NCBI RefSeq assembly: GCF_014192335.1
Contig: NZ_JACHXU010000006.1
Coordinates: forward strand, 124,001 to 188,000
DNA: 64,000 nucleotides
Source of the DNA: Aporhodopirellula rubra
GTDB taxonomy: Bacteria; Planctomycetota; Planctomycetia; Pirellulales; Pirellulaceae
Reading direction: 5' to 3'
Shown: positions 1-7,998 of the stretch, one piece after another
Layout of the letters: every line of letters starts with the position of its first letter
How positions within the stretch are numbered: the stretch's first letter is position 1
Program-made: the position numbers and the translations under genes
Notes under the pieces: generated by a model
Databases searched by the model: none
What the model was told of the DNA's origin: nothing
What the model saw: the letters and a program-made list of their open reading frames with translations, nothing else

Positions 1-187
1 ACGCAACACAAACGGGTCGCAGTTCTTCATCACAACGGTCCCCACGCCACACCTTGACGGCATGCACGTCATCTTCGGTCGGGTGATCGAAGGCATGGAC
101 GTGGTCAAAAAGATCGAATCGGTGGGCTCGAGCAGCGGTCGGACCCAAACGCTCGTTAAGATCAAAGAAGCCGGTGAGCTGAAGTAG
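1..187 (+). CDS. Peptidyl-prolyl cis-trans isomerase, cyclophilin type (C-terminal part)
   Basis: The gene starts before the window; the visible frame begins at base 2 and ends at TAG 185-187. The readable end contains [16 protein letters not shown] and [18 protein letters not shown], the conserved cyclophilin active-site and C-terminal strand motifs. Family knowledge: cyclophilins catalyse proline cis-trans isomerisation during protein folding. Whether this one is exported cannot be judged because the N-terminus is missing. It ends normally, with no sign of truncation at the 3' end. Confidence 0.9.
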   Translation, partial: RNTNGSQFFITTVPTPHLDGMHVIFGRVIEGMDVVKKIESVGSSSGRTQTLVKIKEAGELK

Positions 188-267
188 GTCTCTCTCGAGC
201 CTTCGGGCGATTCCGCCCTCATCGATCCATTTTGACGTCAGCCACAAATGGCTGACGCATTGCCATC

Positions 268-738
268 ATGAAGCCAGCAACGATCAGCGAACTCAAAAAA
301 GCACTCGCACCGTTGCCGCGTGAAGAGCTTCTCGACGCCTGCGTGCGTTTGGCCCGGTTCAAGGTCGATAACAAAGAGTTGTTGACCTACCTTCTTCTGA
401 AATCGGATGACGAGGACGCTTACGTCGACGACGTGTGCGCCGAAATTAGCGAGTACTTACCGGCAACCCGAACGGTCCATAAAAAAACGCTGCGAAAAAT
501 TGTTCGCACCATGGACAAGTGCATTCGGTATTCCGACAACAAGGAAACCGAACTGCAAATTCGGATTCACTTCTGTCGCCAAATCGTCGAACGAAAAATC
601 TATTTCGGCCGTTGCCGCGTAAGCGCCAACATGTATTTGGCGCAAATCAAAAAGATCGAAAAAGCACTCGAAAAAGTACACCCCGACCTCCAATTCGACT
701 TCCGAGAACAAATGATCGGGTTGGATGAGTATGTGTGA
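268..738 (+). CDS. Small conserved-type protein of unknown function, 156 aa
   Basis: I do not recognise the family. The protein is charged and probably all-helical and soluble. It has no signal peptide or membrane segment, and Lys/Glu/Arg-rich helices throughout, for example IKKIEKALEKVHPDLQFDF near the C-terminus. It lies 80 bp after the cyclophilin end and directly before the repeat array, whose first element begins 21 bp after the stop. The reading frame uses ordinary codons for this genome and is longer than its shadows, so I take it as a real gene. An RNA- or DNA-binding role would be speculation. Confidence 0.65.
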   Translation: MKPATISELKKALAPLPREELLDACVRLARFKVDNKELLTYLLLKSDDEDAYVDDVCAEISEYLPATRTVHKKTLRKIVRTMDKCIRYSDNKETELQIRIHFCRQIVERKIYFGRCRVSANMYLAQIKKIEKALEKVHPDLQFDFREQMIGLDEYV

Positions 739-758
739 TTTTGTGTTAGCGAAGTAAC

Positions 759-1178
759 ATAGTCGACCATTTGCACCGCAAATGGATCCACAGCTAACCG
801 CTCACACCAAAGCAAGTTAACCTGTGGGGCACACTCACCGTAGAGCGGCTCGGGTTCAGGGGACAAATTGCGGAGCAATTTGGCGACTATTATCCACCGC
901 GAGGCAACATAGTCGACCATTTGCTCTGCAAATGGATCCACGGCTAACTGCTCAAACCAAAATAAGTTGACCTGTGATGCACACTCACCCCAGAGCGGTT
1001 CGGATTCAGGGGACAAATTGCGGAGCAATTTGGCAACTATCATCAACGCGAGGCAACATAGTCGACCATTTGCTCCGCAAATGGATCCATGGCTAACCGC
1101 TCACTCCAAAGCAAGTTGACCTGTGGGGCACGCTCACCCCAGAGCGGTTCGGGTTCAGGGGACAAATTTAGCGACTAT
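759..1178. repeat. REP-type repeat cluster A: three ~132 bp elements
   Basis: Three copies lie at 759-890, 909-1040 and 1058-1178. Each begins ATAGTCGACCATTTG and ends in the inverted counterpart AATTTGGCGACTAT (copy 2: GCAACTAT). Both ends form hairpins around the shared core TTGCTCCGCAA (CCATTTG-CTCCG-CAAATGG at the left; AAATTG-CTCCG-CAATTT at the right). Each unit is therefore two REP-like hairpins in inverse orientation. Linkers of 17-18 bp containing GCGAGGCAAC separate the copies. Copy 3 has lost the right-hand hairpin (12 bases). The middle sequence differs from cluster B. The RAYT gene ends 23 bp further on. It is not CRISPR: no short repeat/unique spacer pattern. Confidence 0.9.
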
Positions 1179-1201
1179 AGGCAATCAGATTCGAGAATGA
1201 A

Positions 1202-1858
1202 CTAGCTTGCTGATTTCCGATGGAGATATTCACCTTCGCTTAGTCGTGCTTTCTTCGGATTGTCGGCAATGTATTGCCTCAGATAGTCATATTGTTCTGG
1301 GCTGCGGACGAGATGATCGAAGGGATCAGTCTGCCAGAACGCCCCCTTCTTCCCACTCAACCGGTTAATCTGTACCGCAGTGTAATGCGTCCACGAGCGA
1401 CACTGCTTTCCCATCGAGTCGCCGCTCGAAAACGAGGCGAGCAAATGCACGTGATTGGGCATGACAATGAAATCACCCATTCGATATCGATCGCCGTCAA
1501 AATGCATCAAGGCATCGTGAACAATTTTCGACATCTTCGGCGATCGCAGAACACAATCGCCACGACAATCGTCGAGGTACCGTTCCTGTTGCAAATAGAA
1601 TTGCTCCGAAAACGCTTCGCGTGCCTCCGGTCCAAGCCCGTCCACGTATTCACTCCACTGAATCGCATCGTGAGGCATTACGCCTGAGCGTATCAACCAA
1701 TCACAACGTTCACGTTCCCACCGACCAATGACCTCAGCGGGAATCGAGTCACGCGTCCGAAAAGTAATGAAGACGACCGCACCCGACTGCGACCAATGTG
1801 GCTTGCAAGTTTCGCGAATTGAAAAATCCGCCTTTGGGTCAAAGAGCTCACCAATCAT
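1202..1858 (-). CDS. REP-associated tyrosine transposase (RAYT, Y1/HUH family)
   Basis: This 218-aa protein is a TnpA-REP family single-strand nuclease. The HUH motif is MPNHVHLL (His136 and His138). The likely nucleophile is Tyr196 in QYIADNP, within the conserved C-terminal helix EQYDYLRQYIADNP. Length is in the family's range. Known biology: RAYTs cut single-stranded REP hairpins next to a short 5' guide sequence and are thought to spread them. The context fits, since three REP-type elements lie 23 bp after its end and five lie 95 bp before its start. No truncation or loss of catalytic residues is visible, so it may be active. Unlike IS200/IS605 there is no accompanying tnpB. Confidence 0.9.
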   Translation of the reverse strand: MIGELFDPKADFSIRETCKPHWSQSGAVVFITFRTRDSIPAEVIGRWERERCDWLIRSGVMPHDAIQWSEYVDGLGPEAREAFSEQFYLQQERYLDDCRGDCVLRSPKMSKIVHDALMHFDGDRYRMGDFIVMPNHVHLLASFSSGDSMGKQCRSWTHYTAVQINRLSGKKGAFWQTDPFDHLVRSPEQYDYLRQYIADNPKKARLSEGEYLHRKSAS

Positions 1859-1953
1859 CTGATTGACTGTAACAAATCCTCAGACAACGTGCGCTACGGA
1901 GTGAGCGAAACGATTTTCCGAATTCACTCCGGGGCCGTTTGAACTCGCGACAA

Positions 1954-2937
1954 ATAGTCGACCATTTGCTCCGCAAATGAATCCACTGCGATGCGTTCAC
2001 CGTGAAGTGAGTGGGACGTTGGTGCGTACTCACCGCGGAGCGGTTCGGATCAGGGGGACAAATTGCGGAGCAATTTGGCGACTATCAACAGCCCCTGCGT
2101 TTGACAACGAGAAGTGAAATGAACGGTTTTCCGGATTCACTACGGGGCCGTTTGAATGCACGGCCTATAGTCGACCATTTGCTCCGCAAATGAATCCACT
2201 GTGATGCGTTTACCGTAATGTGAGCTGGATCTTGGTGCGTACTCACCGCGGAGCGGTTCGGATCAGGGGGACAAATTGCGGAGCAATTTGGCGACTATCA
2301 ACAGCCCCTGCGTTTGACAACGAGAAGTGAAATGAACGGTTTTCCGGATTCACTACGGGGCCGTTTGAATGCACCGCCTATAGTCGACCATTTGCTCCGC
2401 AAATGGTTCCACTGTGATGCGTTTACCGTGAAGTGAGTTGGAATTTGGTGCGCACTCACCGCGGGGCGGTTCGGATCCAGGGGACAAATTGCGGAGCAAT
2501 TTGGCGACTATCAACAGCCCCTGCGTTTGACACCGAGAAGTGAAATGAACGTTTTTCCAGATTCACTACGGGGCCGTTTGAATGCACCGCCTATAGTCGA
2601 CCATTTGCTCCGCAAATGGATCCACTGTGATGCGTTTACCGTAATGTGAGTTGGATCTTGGTGCGTACTCACCGCGGGGCGGTTCGGATCCAGGGGACAA
2701 ATTGCGGAGCAATTTAGCGACTATCAACAGCCCCTGCGTTTGACAACGAGAAGTGAAATGAACGGTTTTCCGGATTCACTACGGGGCCGTTTGAATGCAC
2801 CGCCTATAGTCGACCATTTGCTCCGCAAATGGATCCACTGTGATGCGTTTACCGTAATGTGAGTTGGATCTTGGTGCGTACTCACCGCGGAGCGGTTCGG
2901 ATCCAGGGGACAAATTGCGGAGCAATTTGGCGACTAT
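1954..2937. repeat. REP-type repeat cluster B: five elements in a 213-bp tandem array
   Basis: Copies lie at 1954-2085, 2167-2298, 2380-2511, 2593-2724 and 2806-2937, each 132 bp, with a constant 213-bp period. The ends match cluster A: ATAGTCGACC plus hairpin at the left, hairpin plus GCGACTAT at the right. The interior can also pair: GTGAGT with ACTCAC, and ACCGC-GGA-GCGGT. The 81-bp spacer is conserved too and carries GTGAA/TTCAC pairing around GAACGGTTTTCCGG. Part of this spacer also precedes copy 4 (about 1900-1953). The copies differ by only a few substitutions, which suggests recent amplification. No open frame is conserved across units. 2938-3030 holds nothing recognisable. Confidence 0.92.
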
Positions 2938-3030
2938 TCAACGGATTCTAGCTCTCGTTCATCTCGTGGTGAGATGAACGCTGGCGTGTTTGCATTGCAA
3001 CCTGGTTAAAAGCAAATCGCTTTGGATCGC

Positions 3031-5238
3031 TCAATACTCGTGCGAGGTTTCGCTGGACTCGGCGATTGAGACGGTGGACGAACTGACTGCTTGGCGGACG
3101 GTTCGGTTTTTGATCTCATCGGTCAGACGTGCGATCGCTTGGGCGACAGGCATGGATCCGAGGTCGCCGTCGATACGGTCGCGAAGTGCGAGATGTCCCA
3201 TTTCGGCTTCCTTGGGTCCGACAACAGCCATGTAGTTGACGAGTTCCAATTGTGCGTTGCGAATCTTCGCTTGCACCTTGCCGTCACTCGAGTCCACGGT
3301 CACTTTCAGACCTGCCTCATCGAGTTGTTTGGCAACCGCGACGGCATAGTCCAACGACTTATCACTCAGTGGCAAGACGCGGATCTGTTCCGGAGCGAGC
3401 CACATCGGGAACGCACCGGCGAAGTGTTCGATCAACATTCCGGTGAACCGTTCGAGCGATCCAAACGGGGCACGGTGAATCATCACCGGTTGATGCGTTG
3501 AGTTGTCGTTGCCCTTGTATTCCAACTTGAACCGTTGCGGCAGGTTGTAGTCCAACTGGACCGTTCCGAGTTGCCAGGAGCGTCCGATGCAATCGCGAAC
3601 CATGAAGTCCGCCTTCGGCCCGTAGAACGCTGCTTCGCCGGGCTCCTCATTGAACTCCATTCCCGAATGCTCTAACACGCCGCGAAGAGCACTTTCGGCA
3701 TGGTCCCAATTTTCTTCGCTGCCGACATACTTGCTGCTGTCTGGATCACGCAACGACAACTGCACACGGTAGTCGTCCAGGCCGACGGATTTCAAAACGA
3801 ACTGAGTCAGTTCGATCGTCGCACGGAATTCCTCTTCGACTTGGTCAGCGGTGCAGAAGATATGCGCGTCATCTTGGGTCAATCCACGCACTCGCATCAT
3901 GCCGTTGAGTTCGCCGGTTTGTTCGTGACGATATACGGTTCCGAATTCAAACAACCGCAACGGCAATTGACGATACGAGCGCGGTTGAGCGGCAAAAATT
4001 TGGCAGTGGTGAGGGCAATTCATCGGCTTGAGCAGATAACGCTCATTGACGAGTTGCCAGTCATGCAGAACCTTCTGCTTTGCTTCAACGGACGCGGACG
4101 GTTTGTAGTCCTTCAGCTTGACGCCGAAGACCTCTGCCGCTGCGATCAGTTTATCCTCGTCATCACCGCTGAGCTTTCCTTCGCTGAGTCGGGTGTTCCA
4201 CGCATCGAGCAATCCACCGACTTCACTGCCGAACAACGGTGCAAATTGGCTGTCGCGATAGTACGGGAAGTGACCGCTGGTTTCATAAAGTTCGACGCGT
4301 CCGATGTGTGGGCTGTAGACCGGGTCGTAACCGCGTGATAGCAATTCCTTGCGGAGGAAATCCTCGAGCGCGACGCGAACGCGGGCGCCCTTGGGCAACC
4401 ACAAACAGAGTCCTTGGCCGACTTCCGGGTTGATCGCGAACAGGCCGTGCTGTTTGCCGAGCACGCGGTGATCCCGACGACGGGCTTCTTCGAGTTGCTC
4501 GAGGTACGCGGCGAGTTCTTTCTTGTCGAAGAACGCGGTGCCGTAAACACGTTGCAGCTGGTGTCCCGAAGCGTCGCCCTTCCAATACGCACCTGCAACG
4601 GACAAGAGTTTGATCGCCTTGATCATTCCCGCGTGCGGAATGTGCGGCCCTCGGCACAGGTCGACGAACTCGCCTTGACGATAGAAGCTGACGGTCGGTT
4701 GATCGCCCAGCCCGGTTTCGATGTGTTCGACTTTGAGATCTTGATCAAGGTCGTCGCAGAGTTTGCGGGCTTCTTCTCGATCGAGGATGAAGCGTTCGAA
4801 GGGTTCTTTGTCTTTGATGATCTTTTTGATTTCAGCTTCGATCTTTGGAAAATCGTCTTCGCTGATTTTCTCCGGCAGGTCAAAGTCGTAATAGAAACCG
4901 CCCGAAGTGGTCGGACCGAACGCGAGTGAAACGCCTTTGTAGACACGCATGATAGCGCGGGCCATCACGTGAGCGGCCGAGTGGCGTAACACATCAAGCG
5001 CCGGGGCATCGCGAGTGGTCAGTAACTTCAGCGGCACCGACCCGTCATCGGTCACCAACTCGCCGAGGGGGCGAAACGAATCCACGATTTTCCCATCGAC
5101 TTCGGCCGCGACAACGGCTCGAGCGAGCCCCTCACTGATTCCGCGTGCGACGTCCATCGGGGTGGCATCGCCAGGATGTTTTTGAGTGGTGCCGTCGGGA
5201 AGGCGAACTTCAACGTTTTGAATCGAAGCGGTAGACAT
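3031..5238 (-). CDS. thrS: Threonyl-tRNA synthetase
   Basis: A class II synthetase charging tRNA-Thr in the cytosol. The order is an N-terminal TGS domain (about 6-70), an editing domain with HSAAH (H86/H90), a catalytic core with LKPMNCPHH, motif 2 ([15 protein letters not shown]) and motif 3 ([12 protein letters not shown]), then the anticodon-binding domain. I chose the ATG at 5238 ([11 protein letters not shown]), which begins the TGS domain directly; an in-frame start 54 bp upstream only adds unconserved sequence. At 735 aa it is longer than the usual ~640. There is an insert of roughly 60-70 residues between [10 protein letters not shown] and YLLKPMNC and a Ser/Thr-rich C-terminal tail. 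No T-box-like leader is evident. Confidence 0.96.
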   Translation of the reverse strand: MSTASIQNVEVRLPDGTTQKHPGDATPMDVARGISEGLARAVVAAEVDGKIVDSFRPLGELVTDDGSVPLKLLTTRDAPALDVLRHSAAHVMARAIMRVYKGVSLAFGPTTSGGFYYDFDLPEKISEDDFPKIEAEIKKIIKDKEPFERFILDREEARKLCDDLDQDLKVEHIETGLGDQPTVSFYRQGEFVDLCRGPHIPHAGMIKAIKLLSVAGAYWKGDASGHQLQRVYGTAFFDKKELAAYLEQLEEARRRDHRVLGKQHGLFAINPEVGQGLCLWLPKGARVRVALEDFLRKELLSRGYDPVYSPHIGRVELYETSGHFPYYRDSQFAPLFGSEVGGLLDAWNTRLSEGKLSGDDEDKLIAAAEVFGVKLKDYKPSASVEAKQKVLHDWQLVNERYLLKPMNCPHHCQIFAAQPRSYRQLPLRLFEFGTVYRHEQTGELNGMMRVRGLTQDDAHIFCTADQVEEEFRATIELTQFVLKSVGLDDYRVQLSLRDPDSSKYVGSEENWDHAESALRGVLEHSGMEFNEEPGEAAFYGPKADFMVRDCIGRSWQLGTVQLDYNLPQRFKLEYKGNDNSTHQPVMIHRAPFGSLERFTGMLIEHFAGAFPMWLAPEQIRVLPLSDKSLDYAVAVAKQLDEAGLKVTVDSSDGKVQAKIRNAQLELVNYMAVVGPKEAEMGHLALRDRIDGDLGSMPVAQAIARLTDEIKNRTVRQAVSSSTVSIAESSETSHEY

Positions 5239-5560
5239 GGATGCGGGGGTGAATTTCGTAGGTAGAAAATGAAATCGGGGACACGCGATCAACTCATTCG
5301 GATCGCGAACCCGGCTGAGAAGGCAGGATAGCGGTTTTGACAGGGAAAGAGAAACCTCGGTTCGCCTCTAATTCCCGAGTCGATTTCAGGCCGGATACGA
5401 CGTTTTTTCGGCGAAATCGATTCTTTGGATACAATAAATGCTCCAAACGGCGCGAAACTCAGGCTCCCCCACCGGGGTTTCAATCACCGTTGACTCTTCA
5501 AATCGAGTTCGCGAATTGAACGCGTTTCGCTTCCCTCATCCCGCTTTTCCCTGCAAAACC
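5239..5560. other. Divergent intergenic region between thrS and the EF-hand gene
   Basis: These 322 bp separate two divergently transcribed genes and must hold both promoters. A TTGACA at about 5335-5340 and a TACAAT at 5430-5435 are visible but not at a mutual spacing that makes one convincing promoter. No structured RNA, repeat or extra gene was recognised. The frame open from 5438 is treated as upstream read-through of the EF-hand gene. Confidence 0.4.
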
Positions 5561-7030
5561 ATGTCGACGCTGTTTTCGAACGCATCTGCACGTATTTCCA
5601 TGTTCCTAATCGCCTTCAGCGTCGTTGGAATGATGACCGGTGACGTTTTCGCGCAGCGCGGCGGTGGCGATCGAGGGGACCGGGGAGGAGACCGCGGCGA
5701 CCGGGGAGGGGATCGTGGTGGTGACCGAGGCGGCGACCGAGGTGGCGACCGAGGTGGATTTGGTGGACCGGGCGGCAGCCGTGGTGGATTCGGAGGTCCG
5801 GGAGGGCCCGGCGGAGGTCGCGGTGGATTTGATCCGAGCGGGTTTTTGTCACGCCTAGACCGAAACGGCAACGGCCAGATCGATCCCGACGAACAAGAAG
5901 GCCCCGCTGGCTTTATGATTCAGCGTTTGCAGTCGATGGACTCGAGTATCAAGCCGGGCCAACCGATCTCGATCAAAAAGGTGAGCAGCGCGTTTGAAAA
6001 AATGCGAGGCGAACGAGGAGGTGACGACCGAGGCAGGGGAGATCGCGAGGACCGCAGCCGCTCGTCAAGTTCCGATTCGGATCCGACAGAAGTCGAGCCA
6101 CTCGTCCCAGGATTCGGACAGGAAGATGTAATGCTCCCGTTGCTCGGGTTCGGCCCAACGGCCGAGATCATGGCTGTCGTTCCGACGGAAGCGGACCTTA
6201 CTGAAGCACGCGAAATGCTGCGTCGATACGATCGCGACCGAGACGGACAACTCAGCAAGGAAGAACTCGGACGCGGTCGCTTTTGGGGCACGCCGCTCGA
6301 TTTCGATCGCAACGGGAACGGCAAATTGTCGGAATCAGAACTCGCCACACGAGAGGCGGTGGAACGCGGAGGCAAAGAAAACAGCCGCGATGACGGACGA
6401 AACGACCGAAGACGAGATGAGACTCGGAGTCGTGAACCCGAAATTGAAGATTTCGAAGGACGGCGGTCTTACCGCGTGTATCCCGCTGGCACGCCCGAAG
6501 GGATGCCACGGTTCTACACCGAACGCGATCTCGACGGTGACGGACAAGTCTCCATGAGCGAATACACATCCGATTGGAACAACGCGATCATTGCCGAATA
6601 CTACCAATGGGACCAAAACCAAGACGGCGTGATCACGGCGTCCGAAGTTCAATCAGGCGTGAACCAGGGATTCCGGGCCAGCGATACCAAACCTGGCATT
6701 TCGCCACGTGCGACCGCGATGGCATCGACGACTTCAAACCCATCGTCATCATCCCGCTCGGCAACGTCATCGGCTTCATCCAGTTCCGGTCCGATCGTTC
6801 CACCGGCTGAAAAACTGGAAATGCCGAGCGAACCGCCGAGCGACAAAGTCATGGCCTATGCCAAGAAAATCGTAGTCAAATACGATGAGAACAAAGACTT
6901 GGCGTTGTCCGCTACTGAGTGGAGCAAAATGTTGATCAGCCCTGCTGCGGCTGACTTCGACGGCGACGGCCGGATCACCATTATTGAATACGCCGGCTAC
7001 ATGACCGCGAAGTCAAACAAACGGAACTAA
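5561..7030 (+). CDS. Exported EF-hand protein with Gly/Arg/Asp-rich region
   Basis: The start at 5561 gives a clean signal peptide (MSTLFSNASARISMFLIAF... ending DVFAQ, about residues 1-32); the longer frame from 5438 adds unconserved residues. Residues 33-90 are a low-complexity tract of RGGDRGG- and GFGGPGG-type repeats. At least six EF-hand-like loops follow: DRNGNGQIDPDE (100-111), DRDRDGQLSKEE, DRNGNGKLSESE, DLDGDGQVSMSE, DQNQDGVITASE and, near the C-terminus, DFDGDGRITIIE. A degenerate DENKDLALSATE loop is also present. Exported calcium-binding proteins like this are abundant in Planctomycetes; the function is unknown. Inference: an extracytoplasmic scaffold or calcium-responsive surface protein. 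Confidence 0.88.
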   Translation: MSTLFSNASARISMFLIAFSVVGMMTGDVFAQRGGGDRGDRGGDRGDRGGDRGGDRGGDRGGDRGGFGGPGGSRGGFGGPGGPGGGRGGFDPSGFLSRLDRNGNGQIDPDEQEGPAGFMIQRLQSMDSSIKPGQPISIKKVSSAFEKMRGERGGDDRGRGDREDRSRSSSSDSDPTEVEPLVPGFGQEDVMLPLLGFGPTAEIMAVVPTEADLTEAREMLRRYDRDRDGQLSKEELGRGRFWGTPLDFDRNGNGKLSESELATREAVERGGKENSRDDGRNDRRRDETRSREPEIEDFEGRRSYRVYPAGTPEGMPRFYTERDLDGDGQVSMSEYTSDWNNAIIAEYYQWDQNQDGVITASEVQSGVNQGFRASDTKPGISPRATAMASTTSNPSSSSRSATSSASSSSGPIVPPAEKLEMPSEPPSDKVMAYAKKIVVKYDENKDLALSATEWSKMLISPAAADFDGDGRITIIEYAGYMTAKSNKRN

Positions 7031-7082
7031 CCTGCGATGGTTGCTTCCGTGTTGACGACTGCCACTGTTCAGACGCTCGAAT

Positions 7083-7751
7083 TCAATTGCGAGCGGCTAA
7101 CGCGTCGTTGATCGCGCGGGCGGAATTCAGATTTTGAAAGATACAGCCGCATTCGAACAACTCGCCGCTCGGTTTGATCCACTTCACCGAAACGCTGCCG
7201 CTGGCTCCTGACGGCGTGGTGAGCAACAACCGTTCGGCAACCTCGAGTTCTTTGTTGGAATGAATCCGGACGCCGGTTGTCGAAAAATCTTCCAACGTCG
7301 CGTGCTCGACCGCGAGTTTGCCGTGAGCCCGGCGAAGCTGGATGTTGGTGCCCGCGAGAGTTCTCGCTTCTTGACGCCGTGTCACTAATCCGGCCGCGAC
7401 CATGTGGTCGATCACCTTGGCGTCCATCAACCGACGGAATCGGAAGCCAAATGTGTTACTACCGACAGACGTCTGCTGATTCCAACACAACCGGCCAGCA
7501 ACTTCGAGGTCGACTTCACCGGTCGTGTCGGTGACTCGCAAGACCGCAACGGCCATCTCCTCAGGATGCGCGAGCGACACTCGCACCGCGCAGCCTCCAA
7601 CGCTGATGTCGGCCATTTGGCACGGATGCCGAACAACCTCGTCTTCCTGTAACACCAGTAACTCGGCATTCAAATTTGCCGTGTTTCGTGCGTGAAAACG
7701 ATCACCATTCCGATTTTGTGCAGAGCCGGGAGTCGACGGAGTGGTAGTCAT
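7083..7751 (-). CDS. Protein with two PilZ-like domains
   Basis: I start at ATG 7751 (MTTTPSTPGSAQ), giving 222 aa; the frame continues to 8000 without conserved sequence. The first domain carries RFHARNTANLNAELLV and then CQMADISVGGCAVRVS, the PilZ RxxxR and D/NxSxxG pattern. A second, more divergent copy follows with RRQEARTLAGTNIQLRR and DFSTTGVRIHS. PilZ domains bind cyclic di-GMP; here both have the arginine cluster and the Ser-x-x-Gly turn in recognisable form. No membrane segment or output domain is seen. It is divergent from the adjacent exported-protein/polysaccharide-export pair, so a role in c-di-GMP control of exopolysaccharide is a reasonable inference only. Confidence 0.75.
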   Translation of the reverse strand: MTTTPSTPGSAQNRNGDRFHARNTANLNAELLVLQEDEVVRHPCQMADISVGGCAVRVSLAHPEEMAVAVLRVTDTTGEVDLEVAGRLCWNQQTSVGSNTFGFRFRRLMDAKVIDHMVAAGLVTRRQEARTLAGTNIQLRRAHGKLAVEHATLEDFSTTGVRIHSNKELEVAERLLLTTPSGASGSVSVKWIKPSGELFECGCIFQNLNSARAINDALAARN

Positions 7752-7998
7752 GGTTGCAAATTGAGCAAGAGGCGAAGACGTGGATCGGACAACTCTACAA
7801 CACGAAACGGCCCCCCCGAAGAAAATCTTCGCTCTGAGTGGCTGGTAATTTGTGACGGTTCTTCCGGTTGTTCTACGTGTAGTGAACGTTCGGCCCAATC
7901 GACCCACAGAATCAGCACATTCCGCCACTACCGCGTTCCGATGAGACGAGAGAACGAGATCACGATCGATGCCTCGCGCCGTCATTAAAGAGCACGCC

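Noticed and set aside
600..1046. 148-aa minus-strand frame in repeat cluster A
   Set aside because: Its repeats are only translated copies of the REP-type DNA elements, and it overlaps the 156-aa gene; no protein support.
1202..1858. Full IS200/IS605 element
   Set aside because: There is no tnpB and the protein has RAYT context and multiple flanking REP units rather than one left and one right end.
1954..2937. CRISPR array
   Set aside because: The period is 213 bp and the spacers are themselves repeated; CRISPR needs short repeats with unique spacers and no cas genes are present.
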